Source: an uncultured Flavobacteriales bacterium (GTDB taxonomy: Bacteria > Bacteroidota > Bacteroidia > Flavobacteriales_D > Parvicellaceae). From it: a stretch of DNA of 41,482 nt. Where the stretch lies: contig CAJQPO010000031.1 in the NCBI GenBank assembly GCA_905480225.1, positions 1 to 41,482 of the forward strand. Reading direction: 5' to 3'. The notes under the pieces were generated by a model. The model did no database searches. It had not been told where the DNA came from and worked only from the letters and a program-made list of their open reading frames with translations. The stretch's first letter is position 1; the number at the start of each line of letters is the position of its first letter. Position numbers and translations under genes: made by a program. Shown one piece after another: positions 1 through 7,777 of the stretch.

Positions 1-187
1 GATACTTCCTGTTCCATTATCGAGATCACTGATGAACTTACGCTATATGTGCCAAACTCATTTACACCAAATGCAGATGGAGTGAACGATGTTTTTGTGC
101 CGATTACAAAAGGGTTTACTACAGAAGATTATGAATTCTCTATTTATGATCGGTGGGGTCAATTAATTCATCAAACAAACTCACCAA
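1..187 (+). repeat. Left arm of a 187-bp near-perfect inverted repeat
   Basis: Bases 1-187 equal the reverse complement of 1465-1651 apart from one substitution at base 99 (g here; the other copy reads c in the same orientation), which is synonymous for Val. The repeat encodes the N-terminal part of the gliding-type sorting domain in both genes. It may extend left beyond the window. The arms face each other across 188-1464. Confidence 0.95.
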
Positions 188-318
188 ATCAAGGCTGGGA
201 TGGCACCATGGCCGGAACACTGGTTAAATCAGATGTGTACATTTGGCGTTTGCGTGTTCGCTCAAATAACAAGAATTATTTACAAGAGCGAACGGGCCAT
301 ATTAATTGCATCTATTGA
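1..318 (+). CDS. 3' end of a T9SS cargo protein: gliding-motility-type C-terminal sorting domain (5' partial)
   Basis: The frame is open from base 1 to the stop at 316-318, so the gene begins upstream of the window. The 105 visible residues are a complete type B (gliding motility-associated) C-terminal domain. It starts around VPNSFTPNADGVNDVF, continues with YDRWGQLIHQ and GWDGT, and ends with SDVYIWRLRV and a TGHI strand. In the known family this domain directs an outer-membrane-translocated protein to the T9SS and onto the cell surface. The first 187 bases recur, inverted and with one synonymous change (base 99), inside the large cargo gene on the minus strand at 1465-1651. Here the tail after NSP is intact, whereas in the other copy it is out of frame. 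The passenger part cannot be seen. It is convergent with the large gene at 1292-5401. Confidence 0.85.
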   Translation, partial: DTSCSIIEITDELTLYVPNSFTPNADGVNDVFVPITKGFTTEDYEFSIYDRWGQLIHQTNSPNQGWDGTMAGTLVKSDVYIWRLRVRSNNKNYLQERTGHINCIY

Positions 319-319
319 A

Positions 320-336
320 GCATTTTAATTAAATGC
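320..336 (+). terminator. Possible weak terminator hairpin
   Basis: GCATTT (320-325), a five-base loop, and AAATGC (331-336) form a 6-bp hairpin two bases after the stop of the left-edge gene. The bases that follow are pyrimidine-rich but not a true T run, so its efficiency is uncertain. Confidence 0.35.
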
Positions 337-478
337 ATTCCTTTCAAAAGTATTTTATTTCGACTAATCTCAAGTGTCGGCCCTTGCCTTTAAATAGATT
401 TTATATTTAACCCAAAGAAATACGGAACGAATGGATACGCAATACTTCTGCCCAATTGTCGTTTAGTTCAAATAGTTT

Positions 479-1354
479 ATGCGCTCATTACCTACCGTAT
501 TAATTCTTTTATCTCTTGCACTTAGCTCATGCCGAAAAGCACCTCGACAGCCTAAAAAGTGCAACTTTTCGAATGAGACCAATGACTTTTTTACCATTCA
601 AAGCAACGCTGATTCTCCGGCTAGGGCTTTCAATGTTTTTTGTAAAAAAGTAGACGTATTCGGAGTTGTAGTTTATGGCATTTCAGACCTACTAGATGAA
701 GACCTATTGCATGCAGCAAATGTTCTCGCGCAATATCTAGACAACGATGAGGATGGTGTTGTAGATGATTCCCTTGTTCTGGAAAACATGATTGCAAAAA
801 ACGCGTGCCTAATTATGTTTGACAAAGAAAATTCACCACTCAAAAAACGGTTTTTTAATAGCTTAGGCGGTGATTTTGATGAAGCCATAGGCCAAGAGCT
901 CTTTGGGGATGAAACTTATCCCAATTGGAATTTTACATCTCCATTTGATGCAACGCTGGAAGAAGTGCTTCACCTTGTTACTCAAAATGGATATTCCAAA
1001 ACGTATCCCTCTGTTTTTGGAGAGCATCAGGGGTCTAGTATAGCCTACGCAATGGATCTAGCCCGAGACGGCACATTTACAAATATTCCTAGCGATTATC
1101 CCTCAGGTGCGTGGTATACCTATACTGACGAAACATGCGGCTATGATTGCCAAATTACAGAGTACTTTTATTGGTCATTAACTTCCCTGATGGGTGCACA
1201 AAACTATCCGGGCAGATTCGATGAAATCAGTCATGAATGGAGAGCCAATACACCTACTCTTGTCGATTCCATTGATTCCACTGTTTTTACATTACTTACA
1301 GATTCTACTTATAACTTGCCACACGTGTTGCCTGATGGCAGTTATCGAAGATGA
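479..1354 (+). CDS. Exported lipoprotein of unknown function with an acidic DxDxDG loop
   Basis: This 291-residue protein begins with a signal peptide ending in the lipobox LSSC (Cys18), so it is predicted to be a lipidated envelope protein. The mature part has no domain I can name with confidence. Visible landmarks are FGVVVYG, then DNDEDGVVDD (about residues 92-101), which resembles a calcium-binding DxDxDG loop. EEVLHLVTQNGY (about 161-172) contains a Glu/His pairing reminiscent of, but not diagnostic for, metallopeptidases. There are several cysteines near the end (ETCGYDC). Related secreted proteins of unknown role occur in marine bacteria. The gene lies wholly between the arms of the inverted repeat. 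Its stop is 4 bases from the frame-corrected stop (1359-1361) of the convergent large cargo gene. Confidence 0.75.
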   Translation: MRSLPTVLILLSLALSSCRKAPRQPKKCNFSNETNDFFTIQSNADSPARAFNVFCKKVDVFGVVVYGISDLLDEDLLHAANVLAQYLDNDEDGVVDDSLVLENMIAKNACLIMFDKENSPLKKRFFNSLGGDFDEAIGQELFGDETYPNWNFTSPFDATLEEVLHLVTQNGYSKTYPSVFGEHQGSSIAYAMDLARDGTFTNIPSDYPSGAWYTYTDETCGYDCQITEYFYWSLTSLMGAQNYPGRFDEISHEWRANTPTLVDSIDSTVFTLLTDSTYNLPHVLPDGSYRR

Positions 1355-4300
1355 TTTCTTAATGACCCACGAGGATATTAATTGATGTCCACAAAACATA
1401 GACTTCATCGCTTCCAATAATGGGAACATCCCCGAAACAGTTGTTCGTAAACCCAAACGGCTTATTGGTGAGTTTGTTTGATGAATTAATTGACCCCACC
1501 GATCATAAATAGAGAATTCATAATCTTCTGTAGTAAACCCTTTTGTAATCGGGACAAAAACATCGTTCACTCCATCTGCATTTGGTGTAAATGAGTTTGG
1601 CACATATAGCGTAAGTTCATCAGTGATCTCGATAATGGAACAGGAAGTATCTCGGCAACCATCGCTGCTTATGGCAATCAAACAAACGTCGTAAAAACCA
1701 ATTTCAGCTGGAAAAGTATAGGTAGGTTCGATTTCTGTTGAAGTTTCTGTTTGGTTGAAAATCCAGTTATACGCTACAGCGCCATAAGAACTATTATCAA
1801 AGGCAACTTCACTATACAAAACGCTAGCCGATTCTGAGCTACTTGAAAATTCAGCATCCGGCGAAGATGCGACGCACACCGCGTTGGCTAATTGATAACT
1901 TGCAATGCAACCTTGTGGCGAAGTCACAATTAGTTCAACGTCCAAACATCCTTCACTATTCCCCAAAATAGCCAATGTGTCCTGATTGCCTACAGAATTG
2001 CCATTAACAGTCCAGAGTAGATTTCCAATTTCTGAGGGATTCGTTAAATTAATTATGGAGGTTTGATTACCCAGGCAAATGATTGGATTTAGAACCATAA
2101 AATCGGGATTCGGCAAGGAGTTAACCGTTACTATCACGTTGGCTGTATCGAAGTTACTTGGGCAGGCATCACTGGCAATTACCGTGTAGACGGTTGTGTT
2201 TGTTGGTGTTACTGTCGATGCTGCTGTAGAGCTAAAAGAGCCAATCGTGGTAGACCAATTGTAGTTAGCGGTTCCAGAACTAGTCACTGCTATAGCATTT
2301 ATATTAACGCTTTCACCAGCACAAATAGCTGTATCCGAATAGGCTTGCACAGATATGGGTTCTAATACGGTAACTTGAATGGTTTGTGTATCTGAGGAAC
2401 AACCATATTGATCCAGCACATATACCGTATAATCTGTTGACATTATTGGACTAATTATTTGGCTTACTTGATCGGGAAGGCTATTGTTCCAATTGTAACT
2501 GTAAGTAGGAGTTCCACCATTAACTGACGCTCCTATCGAAATGGTTGAATTCGGACAAAGGACTGTGTCATTGGAAAGTATTAAATCAATTATTGTCGGC
2601 TCATTAATGGTAATCGATGTATCCTTTTCACAACCAGCAGAGTTTCCTATAACAAATGGGTAAACTCCCGCATTTAGGCCGGTAAAATCCCCAGAAGTTT
2701 GGGTCGTTAGTCCAGCGTCTATACTAAAGGTGCTCGCATCAGTGGAGTATAAATAAATACTCCCTGTTGCCATTCCAGCACAAAGTGGTACTGTAATGGC
2801 AATCGAATCAAATTGCAATTCAGAAGGAGATGTAATTTCAAAATTACTGGTATCAATGGTGCAGTTGTTATCATCGGTTACCTCCAAAGAATAAATTCCA
2901 GCGCAAGCAGTATTACTAAACCATGTATTACCAACACCGGGAATACTCCAACTGTAGGAGTAGCTTCCTACCCCACCTGTGACTGCAGCTTCCGCGCTTC
3001 CATCACACAACCCAAAACAAGAGGCAGCTGAAGTAACGAGGTTTAAATTAAGCGCGGATGGTTCTGTAATTGAGATAGACATCGTTGTAACGCAACCCGC
3101 TCCATCTATCACAGAAAGTGGAAAAGTACCAGCACTTAAACCTGTAAATAAGCTATCCGACTGATATGTTGTGCCACCATCAATGCTGAAAAAGTAATTT
3201 CCATCACCACCGGTTACCTGATCCAACTCAATGGCCCCGGTGAAGTCATTGTTACATTGCAAATGCGTTGTGATGGTATCAAATAATATACCATCTAACG
3301 CACTTAGAAGTACCATTGCTGTATCTGAACAGCCAGACGCATCGGTTACAATGACATAGTAAGTGCCAGCAGATAAGCCAGAGAACAAGTTACTGCTTTG
3401 TGCTGCGCCCATATTTAAGGAATAGCTACTTGTTCCAGTAATCCCCGAGGACTGAATAATAAGTGATCCATCATTATTAATGCAAGATGGGTTAACTACT
3501 TCAATAGTGTCAATTGTTGGTGTGGTATAAGGGCCACCAGAAAAGGATACGGTGCAACCATTGGTGTCTACAACATCAAATCCATAAAAATCCCCATTTT
3601 GTAATCCAGTAATAGACAATTGGCCCCCATGATTGCTTATGAGGTTGCTAGAAAGCGCCCCAGAACCTGTGTTGGAAACCACGTAACTACCCAAAAAGAA
3701 TTCGGGATATCCGCCAAAAATGGAAACGTCCACAGCCCCAGAAGAGCAGTTCGCCGATTCCATAAAAGTGATGGGGTTTAAATAAGTTACTTGATATTCA
3801 TTACCCAGATCATAACACGTGCTGTCGTATTCATTGGCATTGGTAGCGGACATGCTTAATGTTATTGGTACAAACCAAACGGTATTGTCTATTACTGTTG
3901 CTCCGATTCCTGTCAAATAGTTGATAATGTTTGCATTGACTCCTCCGTTGTTGATTTCATTAACATTAGGAGGCGTTTCAATAAAAGAGGAAGTGAAACA
4001 GGGATCATTAATAGGAGATAAGCCTGCTGTGGGAGGGCAGACGTAAATGGCGTAATCAAGAATCGGATTTCCGCCTGGTGCGTTGATAAAATCATTATTG
4101 GAATTAAGAACAAATGAGTCGCCATCGCACAGAACAAATTGGTCAGTAGCCATACCGACATTCTGTGTAGATCCTGCTGTAGATGCACTCATCGTTCCAA
4201 CGTCTGCATCGCACGAACAAGAAATTACATCAACAGTTACGGATGCTGAACAAGAAGCAATACCATCGGTTATTGTTGCTGTATAGTTTGTACTTATTGT

Positions 4301-5401
4301 TGGAGCAACGGTAAAAGCCGTTCCAGCACCTAACCCCTGATCTACAGATATAGTGGTAGCAGTTGGAAAGCTAACTGCAACGTTGTCAATGCCCCAATGA
4401 TCGGTAGAGTTGGAAGAAATTTCGTTTTGAATCCATCGAAATGAAGTATTGGCAGTTTGGGCAACTGGCGGGATACTAAATTGATAATTTTGCCAAGCCA
4501 ATGCATGACTGCTGCCGTCTGTATAAAACGGGGGGTAAAAATAGTGGATGGTATTCCATGTCGTGCCACCGCTTGTAGAATATTGCAAGTAAACGCCTTC
4601 GTCGGCTTCGTCGGGTCCTTCACAAGGTGACCCATTACCTTGGGTAGCCATTTTAAAATCGAATGAAATGGTTCCCCCTAAAGAAACATCATATGCATTG
4701 GATTGAAGTGTTCTTGGCGATGGTTCTACACCCATCCATAAATGAGGTGTCCCATCTAGACCTGGGCCACAAGGGTTGTCGAACCGGGCGTTTACCGTAG
4801 AGTTCCAACCAGTTCCAATTGTGCCTGAGTTAAAATCGTTGCTTAAAGGTGTAGAAACAACATTGCCTTCAGCAAGAAGTTCAATAGAATCTCCTTGACA
4901 AATCGGACTCGCCGAAGCAGAAAGGGATATGTTACATCCAGCTGCGCCTAATGGAGTATAGCAAGATATGTTGGCTTCCCAGCCTGGTGAGGTGTCATCG
5001 GGATTCCATTCTACTGTTAATGGTCCATTTGCACAAACCATTCCTGGTCCATTAAAATCAAATGTTGGACTACTACCACTTACAATCCAATCACCGGTTG
5101 CTGTCATAATTAACGGTGCCGCTGTTGAGGTACCATTGAAAAACGAGAGTTCAGACCATCCAAAGATACTATAGTCTAAGTCCCACTGTGTGAAATCAAG
5201 ACAAATTCCATCCCCAGTATTTAAAGGGTAAAAGGTAAGAACTTGGGTGGCACCATTTGGATAGTTTCCTGTACCTCCAGGATCCATGAAGACTCCGCTG
5301 CAAACAGTTACGCTGCCGTCAGACATAATGACTTGACTATTTGCTCCTGAGTTAAAGAGTAATAATGCATGTAATATTAATACGTAAGCCCTTTTAATCA
5401 T
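1292..5401 (-). CDS. Very large T9SS cargo / adhesin-like protein with SprB-type repeats; sorting domain frameshifted at its end
   Basis: The ORF encodes 1369 residues. In order these are a signal peptide (about 1-22), a CUB-like segment (about 30-140), a reelin-like segment ending near HWGIDNVAV, repeated SprB-type modules of about 75-85 residues (roughly 630-960, e.g. CFGLCDGSAEAAVTGG), Ig/PKD-like modules, and a type B gliding-motility sorting domain from about residue 1263 (VPNSFTPNADGVNDVF). Such proteins are exported through the T9SS and act as surface adhesins or in gliding. After HQTNSP (near base 1465) the frame is wrong: the ORF reads a meaningless 57-residue tail and overlaps the lipoprotein gene by 63 bases. 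Adding one A restores a tail containing VPIIGSDEVYVLW and a stop at 1359-1361, just clear of the neighbour. So it is a recent frameshift, a sequencing or assembly error, or one state of a switch (see findings). Confidence 0.85.
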   Translation of the reverse strand: MIKRAYVLILHALLLFNSGANSQVIMSDGSVTVCSGVFMDPGGTGNYPNGATQVLTFYPLNTGDGICLDFTQWDLDYSIFGWSELSFFNGTSTAAPLIMTATGDWIVSGSSPTFDFNGPGMVCANGPLTVEWNPDDTSPGWEANISCYTPLGAAGCNISLSASASPICQGDSIELLAEGNVVSTPLSNDFNSGTIGTGWNSTVNARFDNPCGPGLDGTPHLWMGVEPSPRTLQSNAYDVSLGGTISFDFKMATQGNGSPCEGPDEADEGVYLQYSTSGGTTWNTIHYFYPPFYTDGSSHALAWQNYQFSIPPVAQTANTSFRWIQNEISSNSTDHWGIDNVAVSFPTATTISVDQGLGAGTAFTVAPTISTNYTATITDGIASCSASVTVDVISCSCDADVGTMSASTAGSTQNVGMATDQFVLCDGDSFVLNSNNDFINAPGGNPILDYAIYVCPPTAGLSPINDPCFTSSFIETPPNVNEINNGGVNANIINYLTGIGATVIDNTVWFVPITLSMSATNANEYDSTCYDLGNEYQVTYLNPITFMESANCSSGAVDVSIFGGYPEFFLGSYVVSNTGSGALSSNLISNHGGQLSITGLQNGDFYGFDVVDTNGCTVSFSGGPYTTPTIDTIEVVNPSCINNDGSLIIQSSGITGTSSYSLNMGAAQSSNLFSGLSAGTYYVIVTDASGCSDTAMVLLSALDGILFDTITTHLQCNNDFTGAIELDQVTGGDGNYFFSIDGGTTYQSDSLFTGLSAGTFPLSVIDGAGCVTTMSISITEPSALNLNLVTSAASCFGLCDGSAEAAVTGGVGSYSYSWSIPGVGNTWFSNTACAGIYSLEVTDDNNCTIDTSNFEITSPSELQFDSIAITVPLCAGMATGSIYLYSTDASTFSIDAGLTTQTSGDFTGLNAGVYPFVIGNSAGCEKDTSITINEPTIIDLILSNDTVLCPNSTISIGASVNGGTPTYSYNWNNSLPDQVSQIISPIMSTDYTVYVLDQYGCSSDTQTIQVTVLEPISVQAYSDTAICAGESVNINAIAVTSSGTANYNWSTTIGSFSSTAASTVTPTNTTVYTVIASDACPSNFDTANVIVTVNSLPNPDFMVLNPIICLGNQTSIINLTNPSEIGNLLWTVNGNSVGNQDTLAILGNSEGCLDVELIVTSPQGCIASYQLANAVCVASSPDAEFSSSSESASVLYSEVAFDNSSYGAVAYNWIFNQTETSTEIEPTYTFPAEIGFYDVCLIAISSDGCRDTSCSIIEITDELTLYVPNSFTPNADGVNDVFVPITKGFTTEDYEFSIYDRWGQLIHQTNSPISRLGLRTTVSGMFPLLEAMKSMFCGHQLISSWVIKKSSSITAIRQHVWQVISRICK
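1465..1651 (-). repeat. Right arm of a 187-bp near-perfect inverted repeat
   Basis: This is the inverted copy of bases 1-187. Identity stops at the CTCACCAA motif (read on the minus strand). After it this copy reads TAAG and the other reads ATCAAGG, so one A is missing here compared with the left copy. The loss shifts the frame of the large cargo gene exactly at the repeat boundary. Confidence 0.95.
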
Positions 5402-5767
5402 TAAAGAATAGTCTTTATAGACCTCTCGAATATCGTGATAACAAGCTATGAATTCAAAGCTGAATGATTTAAAAATAAAAGGTCTGATCTATATTGAAGG
5501 AAGTGTTTTAAGTAAATCTTGAAGTTGTAAAATGCAGGATTAGTTGATTTACGATAGGTAAAATATACGTAATCTGAAACGGTTATAAATTGCAAATTTG
5601 TCGCATTTGAACTTATTTAGAACGCTACGAATACATTCTTTGGCAATAAAAGCATACTTCTGTTATAAGCCAATAGCCTAAATGAAATGGCGCTTTCACT
5701 AATTCTCTATTGTTTCTTTTGGGATATCTGTGTTGATTTGAACCATACGAATCAATCTTAAATAATT
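5402..5767. other. Divergent intergenic region, 366 bases, no gene seen
   Basis: This AT-rich spacer lies between the large cargo gene (-) and the rhodanese gene (+). I see no ORF, tRNA or strong hairpin. A candidate promoter for the rhodanese gene is at 5710-5740. I could not pick a convincing promoter for the cargo gene. Confidence 0.6.
5710..5740 (+). promoter_or_regulatory. Candidate Bacteroidota promoter for the rhodanese gene
   Basis: TTG at 5710-5712 is followed after 20 bases by TTGATTTG (5733-5740), a 7/8 match to the TAnnTTTG -7 element. The predicted start of transcription is about 20 bases before the ATG. Confidence 0.45.
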
Positions 5768-6442
5768 ATGAAATACACACTAAAATTCTCGACAAAAACT
5801 CTTTTAATTGCAGCGATAGCTTTAATCACGAATGTATCTGATGCCCAAAAGGCAAAATTCACCTCTGATGAGCTCATATCTGAGGAAACAAAAAGTACTA
5901 AAAACCCCACATTTCGCAAAGCTAATGTAGATTTTGACTATTTCGAAGAGGTTACAGCAGAAGCGAAGAATCATCGGAATACGAGATTAATTGATTTCAA
6001 AAAGTTTGTAGAATTTTCTAAGGAAGAGGGTACAATAATTTTGGATACACGTTCTAAAAGAATGTATGATAAAATGCACATTAAAGGAGCATTGCACATT
6101 AATTTTTCAGACTTCACTCAAGAATATTTAGCTGATATGATTCCTAATAAAGGCACTAGGATATTAATTTATTGCAATAATAATTTTTATCAGGAACCAA
6201 TCTTTAAAAGAACATTTCCTACTAAGGCGATATTACCAAGCACTTCTTTTAAGAATATAAATATAAACGAGCAACCCCAAAAAACATTGGCACTAAACAT
6301 TCCTACGTACATCAATTTGTTTGGGTACGGATATCAAAATGTATATGAACTTTCCGAGCTGGTTTCATCAAGACAGTCGGGATTAGAAATGAGTGGCAGC
6401 GAGTTTAAAAAATTGAAACCTGTAGTAAAAGAAGGATACTAA
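5768..6442 (+). CDS. Secreted rhodanese-domain protein
   Basis: This 224-residue protein has an N-terminal signal peptide (hydrophobic stretch to about SDA, residue 26). A single rhodanese-like domain follows: IDFKKFVEF, then IILDTRSKRMYDKMHIKGALHI, which is the typical DxR/HIxGAxHI signature. The candidate active-site Cys136 is in IYCNNNFYQ. In the family this cysteine carries a persulfide or binds oxyanions. Here the six-residue loop is NNNFYQ, without the glycine and arginine of the usual CRxGxR loop, so ordinary sulfurtransferase activity is doubtful. It is predicted to act in the periplasm or outside the cell. It is transcribed alone, with a candidate promoter at 5710-5740 and a shared terminator hairpin at 6467-6510 facing the MscS gene. 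Confidence 0.8.
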   Translation: MKYTLKFSTKTLLIAAIALITNVSDAQKAKFTSDELISEETKSTKNPTFRKANVDFDYFEEVTAEAKNHRNTRLIDFKKFVEFSKEEGTIILDTRSKRMYDKMHIKGALHINFSDFTQEYLADMIPNKGTRILIYCNNNFYQEPIFKRTFPTKAILPSTSFKNININEQPQKTLALNIPTYINLFGYGYQNVYELSELVSSRQSGLEMSGSEFKKLKPVVKEGY

Positions 6443-6466
6443 TACGATCTCTTAATGGCACAAAAG

Positions 6467-6510
6467 ACAGCAGAAAAGCACGCGTTTTTCTGCTGTATTA
6501 TTTTTTATAA
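6467..6510. terminator. Bidirectional intrinsic terminator between rhodanese and MscS genes
   Basis: An 11-bp perfect stem, ACAGCAGAAAA (6467-6477) with TTTTCTGCTGT (6486-6496), has an 8-base loop. ATTATTTTTT follows on the plus side, and CTTTTG follows when read on the minus strand. It sits between two convergent genes and overlaps the 6498 end of the MscS gene on the T-run side. Confidence 0.8.
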
Positions 6511-7613
6511 ATAGTTTGTGTCGGGTACGCAAATTCAAGTCCATTGTCATTGAACTTCCTCAAAATAGCCATGTTAATATCCGTTTGAACAGCCAAGCTA
6601 TCCTCGCCAGATTTAACGTAATAGATCAATAGGATTCCCATTGCAAAATCTCCCCAAGCGTTAAAACCTATAGTTACTTTTTCTTCTGTTAAATCATGAG
6701 ATTCTACAATATCCCTCAAATAGACCATTGATTTTTCCATTTGATCTGGACTCGTTTCATAAGTTAGTCCCAGATTGGTAGTTACTTTTCTACTTGGTTC
6801 ATCTGTCACATTTTCAATAGCGTTGTCATTGAATTGACCGTTAGGAATGGTCACAAGCCTTCCTGCTAAAGTTCGTATTCGGGTAGATCTAATGCCAACT
6901 TCTTCAACGGAGCCGTCAATGCCATTAATAACAATTCTATCTTTAGGTTTAAATGGCTTGTCAAGAAAAATCATGATGCCTCCAAAAATATTTTGCACAG
7001 TATCTTTAGCAGCGAGAGCAAAAGCCAATCCTCCAATTCCAAGTCCTGCAATTAATGCAGCTACATCAAAGCCGGCATTGTTTAGTCCAATGATGATTCC
7101 AAATGTCCATAGAATAAGTTTAAATACTTTTCGTATCGTTGGCATTAGCTGATCGTCAAGATCACTTTCTGATCGTTCAATGATTGGCATGAGGTATTCG
7201 GTAATCATAGCATCAACTATCCGCACGATTAACCACGTGATGTTTAATGTGAAGATGATTGTAAAAGCGTGACTAAAGAAATTTTGCACATGGTTAATGG
7301 CTTCCCCATTTTCACCAATCAGTAATTGCCCTTCAATATCTAATTCGGGAGAACCTAATGATAGCCTCATGAAAGCCCAAAAGAATCCAATTATTGCAAT
7401 GGCATAAACAACGGGCTCTTCCAATTTATCTACTAACAAATCGTCTAAAGAGGTTTTTGTTTTAGCCGTTACTTTTTTTACGAATCGCCCTATTATCCAA
7501 TACGTAATTTTAGCTAGAATGACAGCGCCCAGAATAATGCCAAATGATATGGCCCAATCCAACAAGGTGTTTTGATAAAAGGTTTGGCTTAAAAATGCAT
7601 TAATCTCATCCAT
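6498..7613 (-). CDS. MscS-family small-conductance mechanosensitive channel
   Basis: The 371-residue protein has three or four hydrophobic segments in the N-terminal half. The MscS core follows: an Ala/Gly-rich pore helix (AALIAGLGIGGLAFALAAKD) and the conserved GGIMIFLDKPFKPKDRI and VEEVGIRSTRIRTLAGRLVTIPNG of the beta domain. Family members form heptameric inner-membrane channels that release solutes on hypo-osmotic shock. I start at the ATG at 7611-7613 (MDEINAFL). The longer reading from 7712 adds 33 residues with no family counterpart and overlaps a possible -7 element (TATATTCG, 7632-7639). It is divergent from the carboxylase gene and shares a terminator with the rhodanese gene. Confidence 0.92.
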   Translation of the reverse strand: MDEINAFLSQTFYQNTLLDWAISFGIILGAVILAKITYWIIGRFVKKVTAKTKTSLDDLLVDKLEEPVVYAIAIIGFFWAFMRLSLGSPELDIEGQLLIGENGEAINHVQNFFSHAFTIIFTLNITWLIVRIVDAMITEYLMPIIERSESDLDDQLMPTIRKVFKLILWTFGIIIGLNNAGFDVAALIAGLGIGGLAFALAAKDTVQNIFGGIMIFLDKPFKPKDRIVINGIDGSVEEVGIRSTRIRTLAGRLVTIPNGQFNDNAIENVTDEPSRKVTTNLGLTYETSPDQMEKSMVYLRDIVESHDLTEEKVTIGFNAWGDFAMGILLIYYVKSGEDSLAVQTDINMAILRKFNDNGLEFAYPTQTIYKK

Positions 7614-7777
7614 GGTAGTTATATTATTTTGCGAATATAACATGAAATTATAAGTTGTTTTAAAAGAGATTAAGCTATTTGATAGAGTAATAGCAGAACT
7701 TGACAAGATCAAAATTAAAATAGAACTCTTTATTTCCTATTTTTACCGGTGTTGAAAATTCTGATAAACGTTCGCGT

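Noticed and set aside
7614-7712. Longer N-terminus for the MscS channel
   Set aside because: The extra 33 residues have no family counterpart and overlap a possible -7 element; the ATG at 7613 gives the usual form.
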